Shown here in pieces: positions 12,401 through 20,115 of a stretch of DNA of 29,843 bases; positions within the stretch are counted from its first letter, which is position 1, and each line of letters begins with the position of its first letter. The stretch is from the NCBI GenBank assembly GCA_029560815.1, contig JAKQKF010000308.1, positions 1 through 29,843 on the forward strand. Direction: 5' to 3'. The notes beneath the pieces are model-generated. The model searched no databases. It had not been told where the DNA came from and saw only the letters and a list, made by a program, of their open reading frames with translations. Position numbers and translations under genes: made by a program. Source of the DNA: a bacterium (GTDB taxonomy: Bacteria > KSB1 > UBA2214).

Positions 12401-12819
12401 CACAGCAGCAGGGGGGGATACGCAAATCCATGCAGCAGCTGGCCTCCGAGGCCTCCGGTCTCTCCGATCTCCTCGGCGATCTCGAGCACATCGGCGATGA
12501 GATGGAAAAGGTGGAGAAAGAGCTGGCCGGCCAGCGGGTGAATCGCAGCACCATTGCGCGTCAGAACCGGATCCTCTCGCGCATGCTCGATTATCAGCGA
12601 TCGATGCGTGAACGCGAACAGAGTCAGCAGCGCAAGGCGGAGACCGGCAAGGAGTATCATCCCTCCAGCCCTTCGGAACTGCCCGGGGAGCTCGGTCAGC
12701 GGCGGGACCGGTTACAGCAGGATCTGCTCCGCGCCAAGGAGGAGGGCTATTCCAGGGATTATCTTGAACTGATCAGGCACTATTTTGAATCACTCGGACA
12801 ACGTGAAGAAAAACGTTAA
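9463..12819 (+). CDS. DUF4175-type giant membrane-anchored coiled-coil protein
   Basis: This 1,118-residue protein has two hydrophobic segments near residues 20-65 (ATQALLLLLALILLHSL; YFLLAPTLLFLLYSWL), a third near 155-175 (LLRLAAAAALFILVWLLF), and then an extracytoplasmic part. About 180-505 looks like beta-rich Ig-type modules, including the family hallmark QAQDDYGLSGLTIGYQVVEE near 419. From about 510 to the end lies a very long coiled coil, extremely rich in Gln, Met, Glu and Leu (MQQMQQ-type stretches near 900-950). This architecture matches DUF4175 proteins of the FCB group, whose function is unknown. ATG 9463 was chosen over GTG 9448 because GGAG lies six bases upstream. Its end overlaps the start region of the next gene. 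Seen: architecture. Inferred: a structural or scaffolding role in the envelope. Confidence 0.82.
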   Translation: MQYEELKKFSVFRQAEKKLRLRAALARWATQALLLLLALILLHSLIALPPAGRYFLLAPTLLFLLYSWLKHVQRPLADRFLHPNHPSLNSIALRIGRDYPELKDRLANALQISARAEEGEESASPELVNAVRAGIPSLLDGIDLSRHLDRVPARRWLLRLAAAAALFILVWLLFPKTLMIGLERTIYPRRDLSSQLALEFRVQPGDGTIVRGGPVTIRAWTETLLVEDLQIAIERFGRRELLPMTRGRNDTFSYVIPALRDSLYYQILYQKSASNKYLLRVVDLPMIRSLRLRLQPPSYSGGEPILLEENIGDVSALKGTRIEWNAEANKPVAEASLRFSSGRSQPLNITGRHLSTNFILRAEESYYAELKDGKGLASENPIIYHLRLLADQYPFVRLLAPSGDVDLREDMRLALLIQAQDDYGLSGLTIGYQVVEEKRTEIDSSRFNRLELPLGRPGQAIINVAYTWDLSASPLLPDQALVYYVEVRDNDTVSGPKAARTDLYRARFPSLYELYEEVNQAQDEAISGLEENYEQGLELKKKLDELALQLKRADELSWQKKQEVGDLLKQKEELKQELEEIAEHLDEMVEKMEENQLLSPETLNKYQELQELYRDIMTPELQKSMEKVAEAMQKIDPSQLQKALEEFKLTEEALNKSLDRTLSLLKRLRMEQQLDQAIRMTEDLQKREQELAEKAMQNQESGREKLGQEQEGLQQDLQKMEEAMDALQKEMGSQPGMPEEQVAAARDELAKAGMREQMEAMQGAIAQGNTGRMQESSERIQAGLEKSRQQLQQAKDALTGAMMERAMRALQRGTQSLLTLSQMQEELLRNSSGMPQTSARVPETAERQQQLSSSLERVINDLYAASKESFGISPRIGRALGQAQQSMQQALQGLENRDLGQAGQQQGQAMAGLNEAVLQMDAAMQSMAQGQGAGMSMSEFMQQMQQLADGQEGVNAQTLSLSGAGEALSLAQQAAMSRLAQQQGGIRKSMQQLASEASGLSDLLGDLEHIGDEMEKVEKELAGQRVNRSTIARQNRILSRMLDYQRSMREREQSQQRKAETGKEYHPSSPSELPGELGQRRDRLQQDLLRAKEEGYSRDYLELIRHYFESLGQREEKR

Positions 12820-14653
12820 ATATCTGCTGTTGACTGCCGGACTCCTGGTGGCTCTCTCAAATACAGCCGCGCAGGAGAAGCGGCCGGGAGATCAGGAACT
12901 TCGCATCCTCCAGCAGCGGGCGCAGCAGATGGAGGTCGCGGGCCGTCACGATCAGGCGGGCGAACTTTACGGCCGGGTGGCGAGAATGCTGCCGCCGCCG
13001 CAAAATCTCAACGCCTATGCCGGTGCGCGGCGCTGCTATGAGCGCAGCAAGGATTTGGACAGCTGGGAGACGCTGATCCACGACCTCCAGACCAGACAGC
13101 GCACCCTGCCCTTTCAGGCCGATCTCGCCGAGATCGCCCACCTGCGCGGCGACCGGGAGGGGGCTCTCCGGAAGTGGAAAGAAATCATCGATGACAATCC
13201 CCAGGAGGAGCAGGCCTACAAGCTGACCGGTGCGGCGCTGCAAAAGTACTACCTGTATGATGAGGCCGAGAATGTCTATCTGCGCGGGCGCAAGGCTTTC
13301 AAGGATCCGCAGCACTTTTTCTTCGAGCTGGTACATCTCTATCAGGAGCAGGGCGATTTCGCCCGCATGACGGACGAGTACCTGGTCTATCTCCAGAAAA
13401 ACAACGGTCAGCTCGGCTACGTGCAGACGCAGCTGCTTGCCGCCGGGGATGAGCCCGAAGCGGTCCGCCTGATCGCCGGGAGCATCGAACGCGCCATGAA
13501 ATCGTCTGCAGATTTGCGTCCCCTGGGCTGCCAGCTGCTCGGTGCGCTCTTTACGCAGTCCCGCGATTATAATAAAGCCCTGCGCTGCTATGAAGAGCTC
13601 GAGGAGGCGGCGCGGAGCAGAAACCCTGCGGAGGTCGGGCAGTTCTACTACACCTTTGCCCTGGCCGCCATGAGCGATGGCGCGCTGCCCGAAGCGAGAG
13701 CGGCGCTGGAGGCCCTGGTCAAGCAGGCGGGGCCGAAGAGTCCGCACCGGGTTCATGCCGCCTTTGCGCTCGCCCAGCTTCTGGAAAGGGAGGCGTCCTA
13801 TTCCCAGGCCCTGGCCGCTTACGAGTCCTTCATCCGGAGCTATCCCGACTGGCCGGAAACCCCTGACCTCTATCTGCGGGTGGGGTCGCTCCATCTTGAC
13901 CGCTTTTTCAATCCGGCGGCCGCTGATTCGGTATACCAGCGTCTTTTACAGCGCCCGCATCTGCCGGTCTCCTATCGCCTCCTCGCCCTGCAAAAGCGGG
14001 CCGAGTGTGCCATCGCGGCGGGAGATGTGCGCGCCGCGGAGAGGTTTCTCTCCATGGTCCACAGGGAGACCCCGGCCGGGTATGGCCGTCAGCGGCAGGC
14101 CGACCTCATGCTCGTACAGATCGATCTGTTTGAAGGAAGGCCCGGCCGCGCGCTGCAAAAGCTGGAGAAGCTGATCGGAGAGGCTGGAGGAGGGGGCGAG
14201 ACGAAAGCCGATACGGTGCAGAACAATCTGCTCGATCTCTATCTTCTGCTGCGCGGCAGCCGGCAGGATTCTCTGGGGCTGATCCGCTTCGGCAAGGCTT
14301 TGTGGCTGCAGCGCCAGCGCAGCCATGCCGCGGCTTTCGACACCCTGGCGGCTCTTCTGGGCGGCTCCGGCAAGGGCGCGCTGGCCGAACGGGCGCGTTT
14401 TATGCAGGTTGATCTTTTACGCAAAATGGAACGTCTCCCCGAAGCCCTCGCGATCAGCGCTGCTTTGGCGGCGGACAGCACCGGACTGGCTCCGGATCTC
14501 GCCCTGATGACGATGGCCGCTCTTCATGAGGAGTCGAATGAACCGGAAAAGGCCCGGCAATTTTATGAAAGTTTTCTGGAAAAATATCCGGAAAGTATCT
14601 ATATTGAACAGGTGAGAGGTCACATCCGCCGCCTTGAAGCGCGCAGCCGGTGA
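12803..14653 (+). CDS. Exported TPR-repeat protein
   Basis: The 616-residue protein has a signal peptide (KKNVKYLLLTAGLLVALSNTAAQE) and is then almost entirely helical with tetratricopeptide-type repeats. Repeat-like units include QAGELYGRVARMLPPPQNLN, YNKALRCYEELEEAARSRNP, YSQALAAYESFIRSYPDWPE and, at the C-terminus, KARQFYESFLEKYPES. TPR arrays mediate protein-protein contact. Given the signal peptide it should act in the periplasm, possibly as an assembly partner for the DUF4175 protein encoded just upstream. GTG 12803 puts the basic n-region directly at the start; TTG 12785 in frame is an alternative. Both lie inside the end of the preceding gene, so translation is probably coupled. No specific function is recognised. 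Confidence 0.78.
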   Translation: MKKNVKYLLLTAGLLVALSNTAAQEKRPGDQELRILQQRAQQMEVAGRHDQAGELYGRVARMLPPPQNLNAYAGARRCYERSKDLDSWETLIHDLQTRQRTLPFQADLAEIAHLRGDREGALRKWKEIIDDNPQEEQAYKLTGAALQKYYLYDEAENVYLRGRKAFKDPQHFFFELVHLYQEQGDFARMTDEYLVYLQKNNGQLGYVQTQLLAAGDEPEAVRLIAGSIERAMKSSADLRPLGCQLLGALFTQSRDYNKALRCYEELEEAARSRNPAEVGQFYYTFALAAMSDGALPEARAALEALVKQAGPKSPHRVHAAFALAQLLEREASYSQALAAYESFIRSYPDWPETPDLYLRVGSLHLDRFFNPAAADSVYQRLLQRPHLPVSYRLLALQKRAECAIAAGDVRAAERFLSMVHRETPAGYGRQRQADLMLVQIDLFEGRPGRALQKLEKLIGEAGGGGETKADTVQNNLLDLYLLLRGSRQDSLGLIRFGKALWLQRQRSHAAAFDTLAALLGGSGKGALAERARFMQVDLLRKMERLPEALAISAALAADSTGLAPDLALMTMAALHEESNEPEKARQFYESFLEKYPESIYIEQVRGHIRRLEARSR

Positions 14654-14676
14654 AACCTCTCGGGAGCGGGGCAAAA

Positions 14677-15933
14677 ATGCGCAAACTGTTATTCCTGATA
14701 TTGTGGTTCTTCTCCTCTGCGGCCTTCGGCCAGCAGCTGTTGGTCTATATGGACCTCAGGCAGGAGAACCACCTCAAGGCTTATGGTCTTGCCTATTGGG
14801 TACTGGATCACGGCGTTGAGGTGGAATGGCTGCTCAACTACCGCGGCGGCTCTTTTATGATGGCCTACTCGGCGGCGACCGAAAGAGAACTGCGGGTGCG
14901 AGGGGTCTCCTATGCCACCCTTTCGGGCGCGGAGGTGAGCGCCATTTACGCCGAGATCGATCGCGAAAACATGGAGGTCGTCAAGCTCGAAAAAGCTCCG
15001 GCCGTGGCGGTCTATGCCCCGCCCAACAAGCAGGCCTGGGATGACGCTGTGCTCATGGCGCTCGATTACGCCGAGATTCCCTATACCGTGCTCTGGGATG
15101 AAGAGGTGGTCCGCGGCGAGCTGCAGAAATATGACTGGCTGCATCTTCATCACGAGGATTTCACGGGCCAGTATGGCAAGTTCTATGCGAGTTACCGGAA
15201 TGCCGACTGGTACAGGGATGAGGTGCGAAAGAACGAGACGATGGCGCGCAAACTGGGATTTGCCAAGGTCTCGGAGCTGAAGCGGGCGGTGGCTCACAGC
15301 ATTCGCGATTTTGTCGCTGCCGGCGGGTTCCTCTTTGCCATGTGCTCGGCGACGGATTCATACGAGATCGCCCTGGCCGCCAGCAAGGTGGATATCGTCG
15401 ACGCCCTCTTTGACGGCGATCCCATCGAAGCGGGCGCACAGCTCAAACTTGATTACACGCAAACCTTCGCCTTTGAGAATTTCAAGATCGAGACCAATCC
15501 CATGGTCTACGAATATTCCGATATCGATGTGCCTCCCTCCTACGCTCCGGTCTCGCGTGGTGCCGAAGGGGACTATTTTACGCTTTTCGAATTCTCCGCC
15601 AAGTACGATCCCGTACCGACGATGCTGACGCAGAACCATGTCGCCGCCATCAAGGGATTCATGGGGCAGACGACGGGATTTCAGAAACGGCTGGTAAAAA
15701 AGAGTGTCACCATTATGGGAGAAGCCGAAGGTACCGACCAGGTCAAATATCTGCGCGGCAATTTCGGGCGCGGCACCTTCAGTTACCTCGCCGGCCACGA
15801 TCCGGAGGATTTTCAGCATTTTGTCAACGATCCACCCACGCAGCTGGCGCTCCATAAAAATTCGCCCGGATACCGGTTGATCCTGAACAACATTCTTTTT
15901 CCGGCTGCGCGCAAGAAAGAGCTCAAGACCTGA
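14677..15933 (+). CDS. Conserved exported protein with amidotransferase-like motif
   Basis: The 418-residue protein begins with a clear signal peptide (MRKLLFLILWFFSSAAFGQQ, cleavage likely after AFG). The mature part starts LLVYMDLRQENHLKAYGLAYW and contains an alpha/beta domain with AVYAPPNKQAWDDAV, WLHLHHEDFTGQYGKF and FVAAGGFLFAMCSATDSYEIA. Cys223 in the last motif follows a strand-turn resembling the nucleophile elbow of class I glutamine-amidotransferase-like folds. Related proteins are, as I recall, sometimes named asparagine synthetase B, but nothing here supports that enzyme: there is no N-terminal Cys and no ATP-pyrophosphatase motif. ATG 14677 is preferred (GGGAG and CGGGG upstream); GTG 14650 overlaps the TPR gene. 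It closes the DUF4159-DUF4175-TPR run. Function unknown. Confidence 0.72.
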   Translation: MRKLLFLILWFFSSAAFGQQLLVYMDLRQENHLKAYGLAYWVLDHGVEVEWLLNYRGGSFMMAYSAATERELRVRGVSYATLSGAEVSAIYAEIDRENMEVVKLEKAPAVAVYAPPNKQAWDDAVLMALDYAEIPYTVLWDEEVVRGELQKYDWLHLHHEDFTGQYGKFYASYRNADWYRDEVRKNETMARKLGFAKVSELKRAVAHSIRDFVAAGGFLFAMCSATDSYEIALAASKVDIVDALFDGDPIEAGAQLKLDYTQTFAFENFKIETNPMVYEYSDIDVPPSYAPVSRGAEGDYFTLFEFSAKYDPVPTMLTQNHVAAIKGFMGQTTGFQKRLVKKSVTIMGEAEGTDQVKYLRGNFGRGTFSYLAGHDPEDFQHFVNDPPTQLALHKNSPGYRLILNNILFPAARKKELKT

Positions 15934-15997
15934 CCTCTCCCCCGCAAGCTGCGGAGTTATCATCGGCCGCCGGGTTTACCAATTCAGATGAGGGGTG

Positions 15998-16783
15998 ATG
16001 TTAAAACGCAGACCAGTCCCTGAACGCATCATCGCAGCGGAACCCTATTCTGCGCTGGCCCAGATCTACGACCAGGTGATGAATCACGTGGAGTATGATC
16101 GCTGGGCCCGGCATCTGATCCGGCTCACCCGGCTGCACGGAGGGGCGCCGCAGACGGTACTCGATGTCTCGTGCGGAACCGGAACGCTTTGCCGCGAGTT
16201 TCAGGCGCGCGGATTCAGGGTTCTGGGCTGTGATGCCTCGCTCCCGATGGTGAAAAGGGCGTCGGCTGGCAGCGGCAGCAGCTCCGCCATCCCTTACTGG
16301 TGCGCCGCAATGGATCGGGTCGCATTGCGCACACCGGTCGGGCTTGTCCTCTCCTCCTATGACAGCATGAACTATCTTCACGAGCCGGGCCAATGGCATG
16401 CCGTTTTCCGGCAGATCCACAGTCTGCTCGAGCCGGGAGGACTCTTCATTTTCGATATCAGCACACTGCGCAACTCGCAGGAGATATTCGCCGACTATGT
16501 TCACCGGGAAAAATTTCCGGAGGGCTCCTACCGGAGGACGTGCCACTTCGATGCCGGGGCGAATATCCAGTATAATTATTTCGAGATAGAATTATCCGGC
16601 GCACCCGGCTGTTTATATAAAGAGGTGCATTCTCAATCCATTCGCGCCCTCGCGGAGGTCGAAGACTTTATCGCAAAAAGCCCGTTCATCCTCCTGGGCA
16701 GTTATGCCAATTTCACCCTGCGGCCCGGCAGTGAAAAGGCGGAGCGGGTTCATTTCGTCCTGAGGAAAGGGCGTGAAACGTGA
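15998..16783 (+). CDS. Class I SAM-dependent methyltransferase
   Basis: The 261-residue cytoplasmic protein has a Rossmann-type methyltransferase fold. The opening YSALAQIYDQVMNHVEYDRWA is typical of UbiE/SmtA-like enzymes. Motif I is VLDVSCGTGTLCREF, the acidic loop is LGCDASLPMVKRA, and post-motif segments are SSYDSMNYL and LLEPGGLFIFDIST. The C-terminal half (QYNYFEIELSG, then the segment before AKSPF) is a beta-rich cap seen in this subfamily. The substrate cannot be deduced. ATG 15998 follows GAGGGG closely; GTG 15995 directly before it is an alternative. The stop overlaps an upstream GTG of ftsE, so it belongs to the ftsEX transcription unit, although no functional link to division is known. 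A short AT-rich patch lies at about 16560-16625. Confidence 0.85.
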   Translation: MLKRRPVPERIIAAEPYSALAQIYDQVMNHVEYDRWARHLIRLTRLHGGAPQTVLDVSCGTGTLCREFQARGFRVLGCDASLPMVKRASAGSGSSSAIPYWCAAMDRVALRTPVGLVLSSYDSMNYLHEPGQWHAVFRQIHSLLEPGGLFIFDISTLRNSQEIFADYVHREKFPEGSYRRTCHFDAGANIQYNYFEIELSGAPGCLYKEVHSQSIRALAEVEDFIAKSPFILLGSYANFTLRPGSEKAERVHFVLRKGRET

Positions 16784-16803
16784 GTGTAGCGGGAGCTGCG
16801 AGC

Positions 16804-17454
16804 ATGGTTGAACTGCAAAGTGTCCGCGTCACCTATGCCAATGGAGAGGGCATAGATCAGATCACCTTTTCAGTGGCGCCAGGCGAACTGGTCTTTCTGG
16901 TGGGGCCGAGTGGCGCCGGCAAATCCACGGTGCTGAAGACCATCTACATGGACAAGCTGCCGGATGAGGGGCATGTCGTCGTCGGCAGCTACAACTCTCT
17001 TTTCATCAGGAAGGGAGAGATCCCCTTTTTGCGGCGCAAGCTGGGCATCGTCTTTCAGGACTTTCGTCTTTTCGCCGACCGGGATATTTTTGAAAATGTC
17101 GCATTCACCCTTGAGGTGATCGGCGCCCGGCAGAAAGAGATCAAGCGGCTTGTGCTGCGCGCCCTCGCCGATGTGGGATTGAGTCACAAGGCGCGCAAGA
17201 TGCCGGATGAGCTTTCGGGGGGCGAACAGCAGCGGGTTGCAATCGCGCGGGCCATTGTCAACGAACCGCTTCTCCTGCTCGCGGATGAGCCGACCGGCAA
17301 TCTCGATCCCGACACGGCTTCAGGGATCATGGAGGTGCTTTTGCGCATCAACACCCGGGGCACCTCGATCCTGATGGCCACACACAATTATGATATGGTG
17401 CAACGTTATCGCGGCAGGATCATTAAAATCAACAACGGCCGTCTGGTGGCTTAA
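16804..17454 (+). CDS. ftsE: Cell division ATP-binding protein FtsE
   Basis: FtsE is the cytoplasmic ATPase of the FtsEX complex, which couples the divisome to peptidoglycan hydrolases. The 216-residue protein has Walker [10 protein letters not shown] (Lys40), Q-loop [13 protein letters not shown] signature [15 protein letters not shown], Walker [13 protein letters not shown] and H-loop MATHNYDMV. The DFRLF sequence after the Q-loop is characteristic of FtsE rather than of other ABC ATPases. ATG 16804 was chosen because GGGAG at 16791-16795 is eight bases upstream and [14 protein letters not shown] matches the usual FtsE N-terminus. GTG 16780 would add eight residues and overlap the methyltransferase gene. 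ftsX follows 21 bases downstream. Confidence 0.94.
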   Translation: MVELQSVRVTYANGEGIDQITFSVAPGELVFLVGPSGAGKSTVLKTIYMDKLPDEGHVVVGSYNSLFIRKGEIPFLRRKLGIVFQDFRLFADRDIFENVAFTLEVIGARQKEIKRLVLRALADVGLSHKARKMPDELSGGEQQRVAIARAIVNEPLLLLADEPTGNLDPDTASGIMEVLLRINTRGTSILMATHNYDMVQRYRGRIIKINNGRLVA

Positions 17455-17475
17455 TCCTGTAACTGGCGGATTGGA

Positions 17476-18324
17476 ATGAGCTTACGTCGTGTTTTCAAAG
17501 AGACTTCGGATGGTTTCAGGCGCGCCTGGGGTTCCTGTCTGCTCTCCATCCTGACGATCGCCTTTTTCCTGTTGCTGCTGGGTTTTCTCGCCCTGGTCTC
17601 CGCTAATATCGATCATTTCAAGCAGACGCTCAATGACCGTTTGCAGCTGCAGGTTTTCATTTCCGGCACGCTGGACGATCAGGAGATCGGGGCGCTTTCA
17701 CAGCGCATCAGCCGGATTGCCGGAGTGACCAAGGTAACTTTTGTCTCCCGGGAGATGGCCGCCGAGGAGTTTCAGCGCGAGTTTGGGCGCGAGCTGTTCG
17801 CCGCCCTGGAGGTGAATCCCCTGCCCTCCTCCTTCGTCGTCCGGCTCGGCATCGCGGGCACGAGTGAGGGACGGATCAAGCAGATTGCCTCCCGCATTGA
17901 GGAGGAGGCGGGCGTCGATGAGGTAGTCTATCATTTCCAGACCCTTTTCAAGCTGCAGCGTTACGCCAGCGTTGCGGCGACGACGAGCTGGATACTGCTG
18001 CTTTTTGTGACGCTGGGTTCGCTATTCGTCGTCTCAAACAACATCCGACTGGTCATCTCCGCGCGCAAACAGATCATCTCCACGATGCGGCTGGTGGGGG
18101 CCACACCGGGTTTTATACGCACGCCCCTGATTCTGGAGGGCACGCTGCAGGGGGCGGCGGGCGCTCTTCTGGCCGGGGCGGGCCTCTACTTTGTCAATTC
18201 CATACTGGCGCAGCTGGTGCCGGGACTGCTGCAGCTGCCGCCGGAGAGCCTGATCATCCTGTTCGTGCTCGGCTGTTTTCTCGGATTTCTTGGCAGCCTG
18301 CTGGCGATCAAGCGCTATCTGTAA
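17476..18324 (+). CDS. ftsX: Cell division protein FtsX
   Basis: FtsX is the membrane subunit of FtsEX and transmits ATP hydrolysis to extracytoplasmic activators of cell-wall amidases. The 282-residue protein has four predicted transmembrane segments (about 20-42, 165-190, 217-240, 252-277). Between the first two lies the extracellular domain, including LQLQVFISGTLDDQEIGAL, VTKVTFVSREMAAEEF and NPLPSSFVVRL, which are family hallmarks. RLVGATPGFIRTPLILEGTLQG is the conserved cytoplasmic loop and following helix that engages FtsE. The length is normal. It follows ftsE directly. No EnvC or NlpD-like partner gene is visible in the window, so the hydrolase activator must lie elsewhere or be of another type. 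Confidence 0.93.
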   Translation: MSLRRVFKETSDGFRRAWGSCLLSILTIAFFLLLLGFLALVSANIDHFKQTLNDRLQLQVFISGTLDDQEIGALSQRISRIAGVTKVTFVSREMAAEEFQREFGRELFAALEVNPLPSSFVVRLGIAGTSEGRIKQIASRIEEEAGVDEVVYHFQTLFKLQRYASVAATTSWILLLFVTLGSLFVVSNNIRLVISARKQIISTMRLVGATPGFIRTPLILEGTLQGAAGALLAGAGLYFVNSILAQLVPGLLQLPPESLIILFVLGCFLGFLGSLLAIKRYL

Positions 18325-18372
18325 GGGTTGACCGCCGGCCGAGTGCATAAATTTTTCTTGCTTGAGCAGGTA

Positions 18373-18401
18373 TTAATTGTTAATTTAAAGATCGTTATAA
18401 A
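18373..18401 (+). promoter_or_regulatory. Possible promoter of the hrcA-grpE-dnaJ operon
   Basis: The 103-base gap 18325-18427 is much more AT-rich than its flanks. TTAATT at 18373-18378 and TATAAA at 18396-18401 are 17 bases apart, which would start transcription about 20 bases before the hrcA ATG. No full CIRCE operator (TTAGCACTC-N9-GAGTGCTAA) is present. Only GAGTGCATAA at 18341-18350 resembles its right arm, with no matching left arm at the proper distance. No Shine-Dalgarno sequence is visible before ATG 18428. Confidence 0.35.
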
Positions 18402-18427
18402 CTGGTCTGATTTTTGCGTAAATAATT

Positions 18428-19480
18428 ATGACACTGGATGACTTGACAGAACGCGAACGGCAGGTATTCCTTTCGATCGTGCAAAGTTTCATCGACACGG
18501 CTGAACCGGTTGGTTCGCGCTATTTATCCAAATTCCCCAAATTGAACCTGAGTCCGGCTACCATCCGCAATGTGATGGCCGATCTGGAGGAGAAAGGGCT
18601 GATCCGTCAGCCGCACGCCTCCGCAGGACGGGTGCCTACGGACGGGGGGTATCGCGCCTTTGTAGATGGCATGATCGGTGGTGTCAAGCTCAATGCCTCC
18701 GAGCGGCGTTCTATCGTCGAGCAGCTCAATAGATTCGCTGAGGATGTCGACCTCATCGTCGACCAGGCGTCGCATGTGCTCAGTAACATCACCAGCCAGC
18801 TGGGCGTGGTGCTGGCCCCGCGCTTCAACCAGGGCCGGCTGGAAAAGATCGAGCTGGTTTCAGTATCGGAAGAAAAGATCCTGGTCATCATGACCATAAA
18901 ATCGGGTCTGGTTAAGACTATCATTGTCGAGATGGATGAAAAGGTGCCCGGTCATCTCCTTGAGGCGGCCAGGCAGATTCTCAACGAACGCCTGCACGGG
19001 TTGACCATTCAGGAGTTTCAGTCCTCCTTTGAAGAACGTTTTTCGGACCTGGATGAGAAAAGCAGACAGGTTCTCAACAAGATCAGGACCAGGGCTGAAA
19101 AGCTGGTCGGGTATGATCCGGCGGCCTCTTTTCACGTGACCGGGGCCGGCAAGATCATCCAGCAGCCCGAATTCGCTTCCCAGGAGAAGGTGGGCATCAT
19201 TCTCGATTTGATCGACCGCCGCGACCTCCTGCTGCGTGTGCTCGAGGAATCGGACTGCAGCGGGGTTTCCATCGTCATCGGCGATGAGAACAAGCAGGAG
19301 GTGCTGAAGCACTGCAGCGTCATCACCACCACCTATTCCATCGACGGGGCCATTGGAACTATCGGCGTGATCGGTCCGACACGGATGCAATATGCCAAGA
19401 TCATCGGACTGGTTCAGTTTATGGCTGAAACCCTGGGTTATGTTTTAAACAAGCAAAACAAGAAAGGCAGCGGGTTTTAA
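18428..19480 (+). CDS. hrcA: Heat-inducible transcription repressor HrcA
   Basis: HrcA represses heat-shock chaperone operons by binding CIRCE operators, and GroEL is needed for its activity. The 350-residue protein is typical in length. The N-terminal winged helix (about 1-85) includes LTERERQVFLSIVQSFIDTA, EPVGSRYLSK, LSPATIRNVMADLEEKGLI and QPHASAGRVPTDGGYR, which is nearly diagnostic. The central GAF-like domain and the C-terminal TYSIDGAIGTIGVIGPTRMQYAK are also family marks. It heads a run with grpE (four bases downstream) and dnaJ. ATG 18428 matches the family start but lacks a visible ribosome site. With no full CIRCE nearby, whether this operon is autoregulated in the usual way is open. 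Confidence 0.96.
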   Translation: MTLDDLTERERQVFLSIVQSFIDTAEPVGSRYLSKFPKLNLSPATIRNVMADLEEKGLIRQPHASAGRVPTDGGYRAFVDGMIGGVKLNASERRSIVEQLNRFAEDVDLIVDQASHVLSNITSQLGVVLAPRFNQGRLEKIELVSVSEEKILVIMTIKSGLVKTIIVEMDEKVPGHLLEAARQILNERLHGLTIQEFQSSFEERFSDLDEKSRQVLNKIRTRAEKLVGYDPAASFHVTGAGKIIQQPEFASQEKVGIILDLIDRRDLLLRVLEESDCSGVSIVIGDENKQEVLKHCSVITTTYSIDGAIGTIGVIGPTRMQYAKIIGLVQFMAETLGYVLNKQNKKGSGF

Positions 19481-19484
19481 GGTA

Positions 19485-20084
19485 ATGAAGGAAGAACAGG
19501 AACAGAGTGACAAAGATCAGGCGGTAGTGGACAGCAGGGAGACTCTTCCCGAAGCGGAAAATCAGGAAACCGGCCGGGAGGAGAACTTTACGGAGAGGGA
19601 GGCAGAAGAGACGGAGAAGGCGGCTGACGACAACGCCGCGGCCATCGCCGCTCTGACCGCCGAAAACCAGAAATTGAGGGACCAGCTGCTGCGGCTGGCG
19701 GCGGAGTTTGACAATTATCGCAAGCGCAGTGACCGGGAGCTGACCAGCTGTATCAGCAATGCCAATTTCGATCTGATGGCCAGACTGCTGCCCGCTCTCG
19801 ATGATCTGAATCGTATCGTGGCGGCGGGCGAGGACGGCGCTGAACCGGCTGCCCTCGTCGAGGGCATCAACCTGCTGCATAAAAACATCCTCAAGGCGTT
19901 TCAGGAGGGAGGACTGGAGCCGATGCAGACCATCGGTGAAGAGTTCGATCCCCTCTTGCACGACGCCCTCCTGCATGTTGAGGTCCCCGAAAGCGGGCCG
20001 AACAAGGTCGTCGAGGAGCACAAGAAAGGCTACTATTTCAAGGGCAGGGTCTTGCGCCATGCCCAGGTTGTTGTGAGCAAGTAA
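19485..20084 (+). CDS. grpE: Nucleotide exchange factor GrpE
   Basis: GrpE is the ADP-release factor for DnaK. The 199-residue protein has a long, highly acidic, low-complexity N-terminus (about 1-50), a coiled-coil region (IAALTAENQKLRDQLLRLAAEFDNYRKR), then the conserved four-helix and beta-domain core with LLPALDDLNRIV, GINLLHKNILKAFQEGGLEPM, FDPLLHDALLHVE and the C-terminal GYYFKGRVLRHAQVVVSK. The last block is the standard GrpE signature. It begins four bases after hrcA. The gene normally next to it, dnaK, is not between grpE and dnaJ here. Confidence 0.95.
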   Translation: MKEEQEQSDKDQAVVDSRETLPEAENQETGREENFTEREAEETEKAADDNAAAIAALTAENQKLRDQLLRLAAEFDNYRKRSDRELTSCISNANFDLMARLLPALDDLNRIVAAGEDGAEPAALVEGINLLHKNILKAFQEGGLEPMQTIGEEFDPLLHDALLHVEVPESGPNKVVEEHKKGYYFKGRVLRHAQVVVSK

Positions 20085-20115
20085 ATTCATCTGCTGGATG
20101 GAAGCAATATAACAT

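Noticed and set aside
11164..12660. 498-codon minus-strand frame opposite the DUF4175 coiled coil
   Set aside because: It is a mirror of the Gln/Glu/Leu-rich coding strand, giving a Leu/His-rich product without signal or motif.
18341..18350. CIRCE operator before hrcA
   Set aside because: Only a right-arm-like GAGTGCATAA is present; the nine bases at the required left-arm position do not match TTAGCACTC.
18328..18360. Terminator after ftsX (GCCGGC followed by T-run)
   Set aside because: The GC-rich part is a six-base self-complementary palindrome with no loop, so it cannot form a terminator hairpin.
19133..19146. Second parS site (TTTTCACGTGACC) within hrcA
   Set aside because: Only the CACGTG core and left side fit; the right half departs from the consensus and the site is not palindromic.
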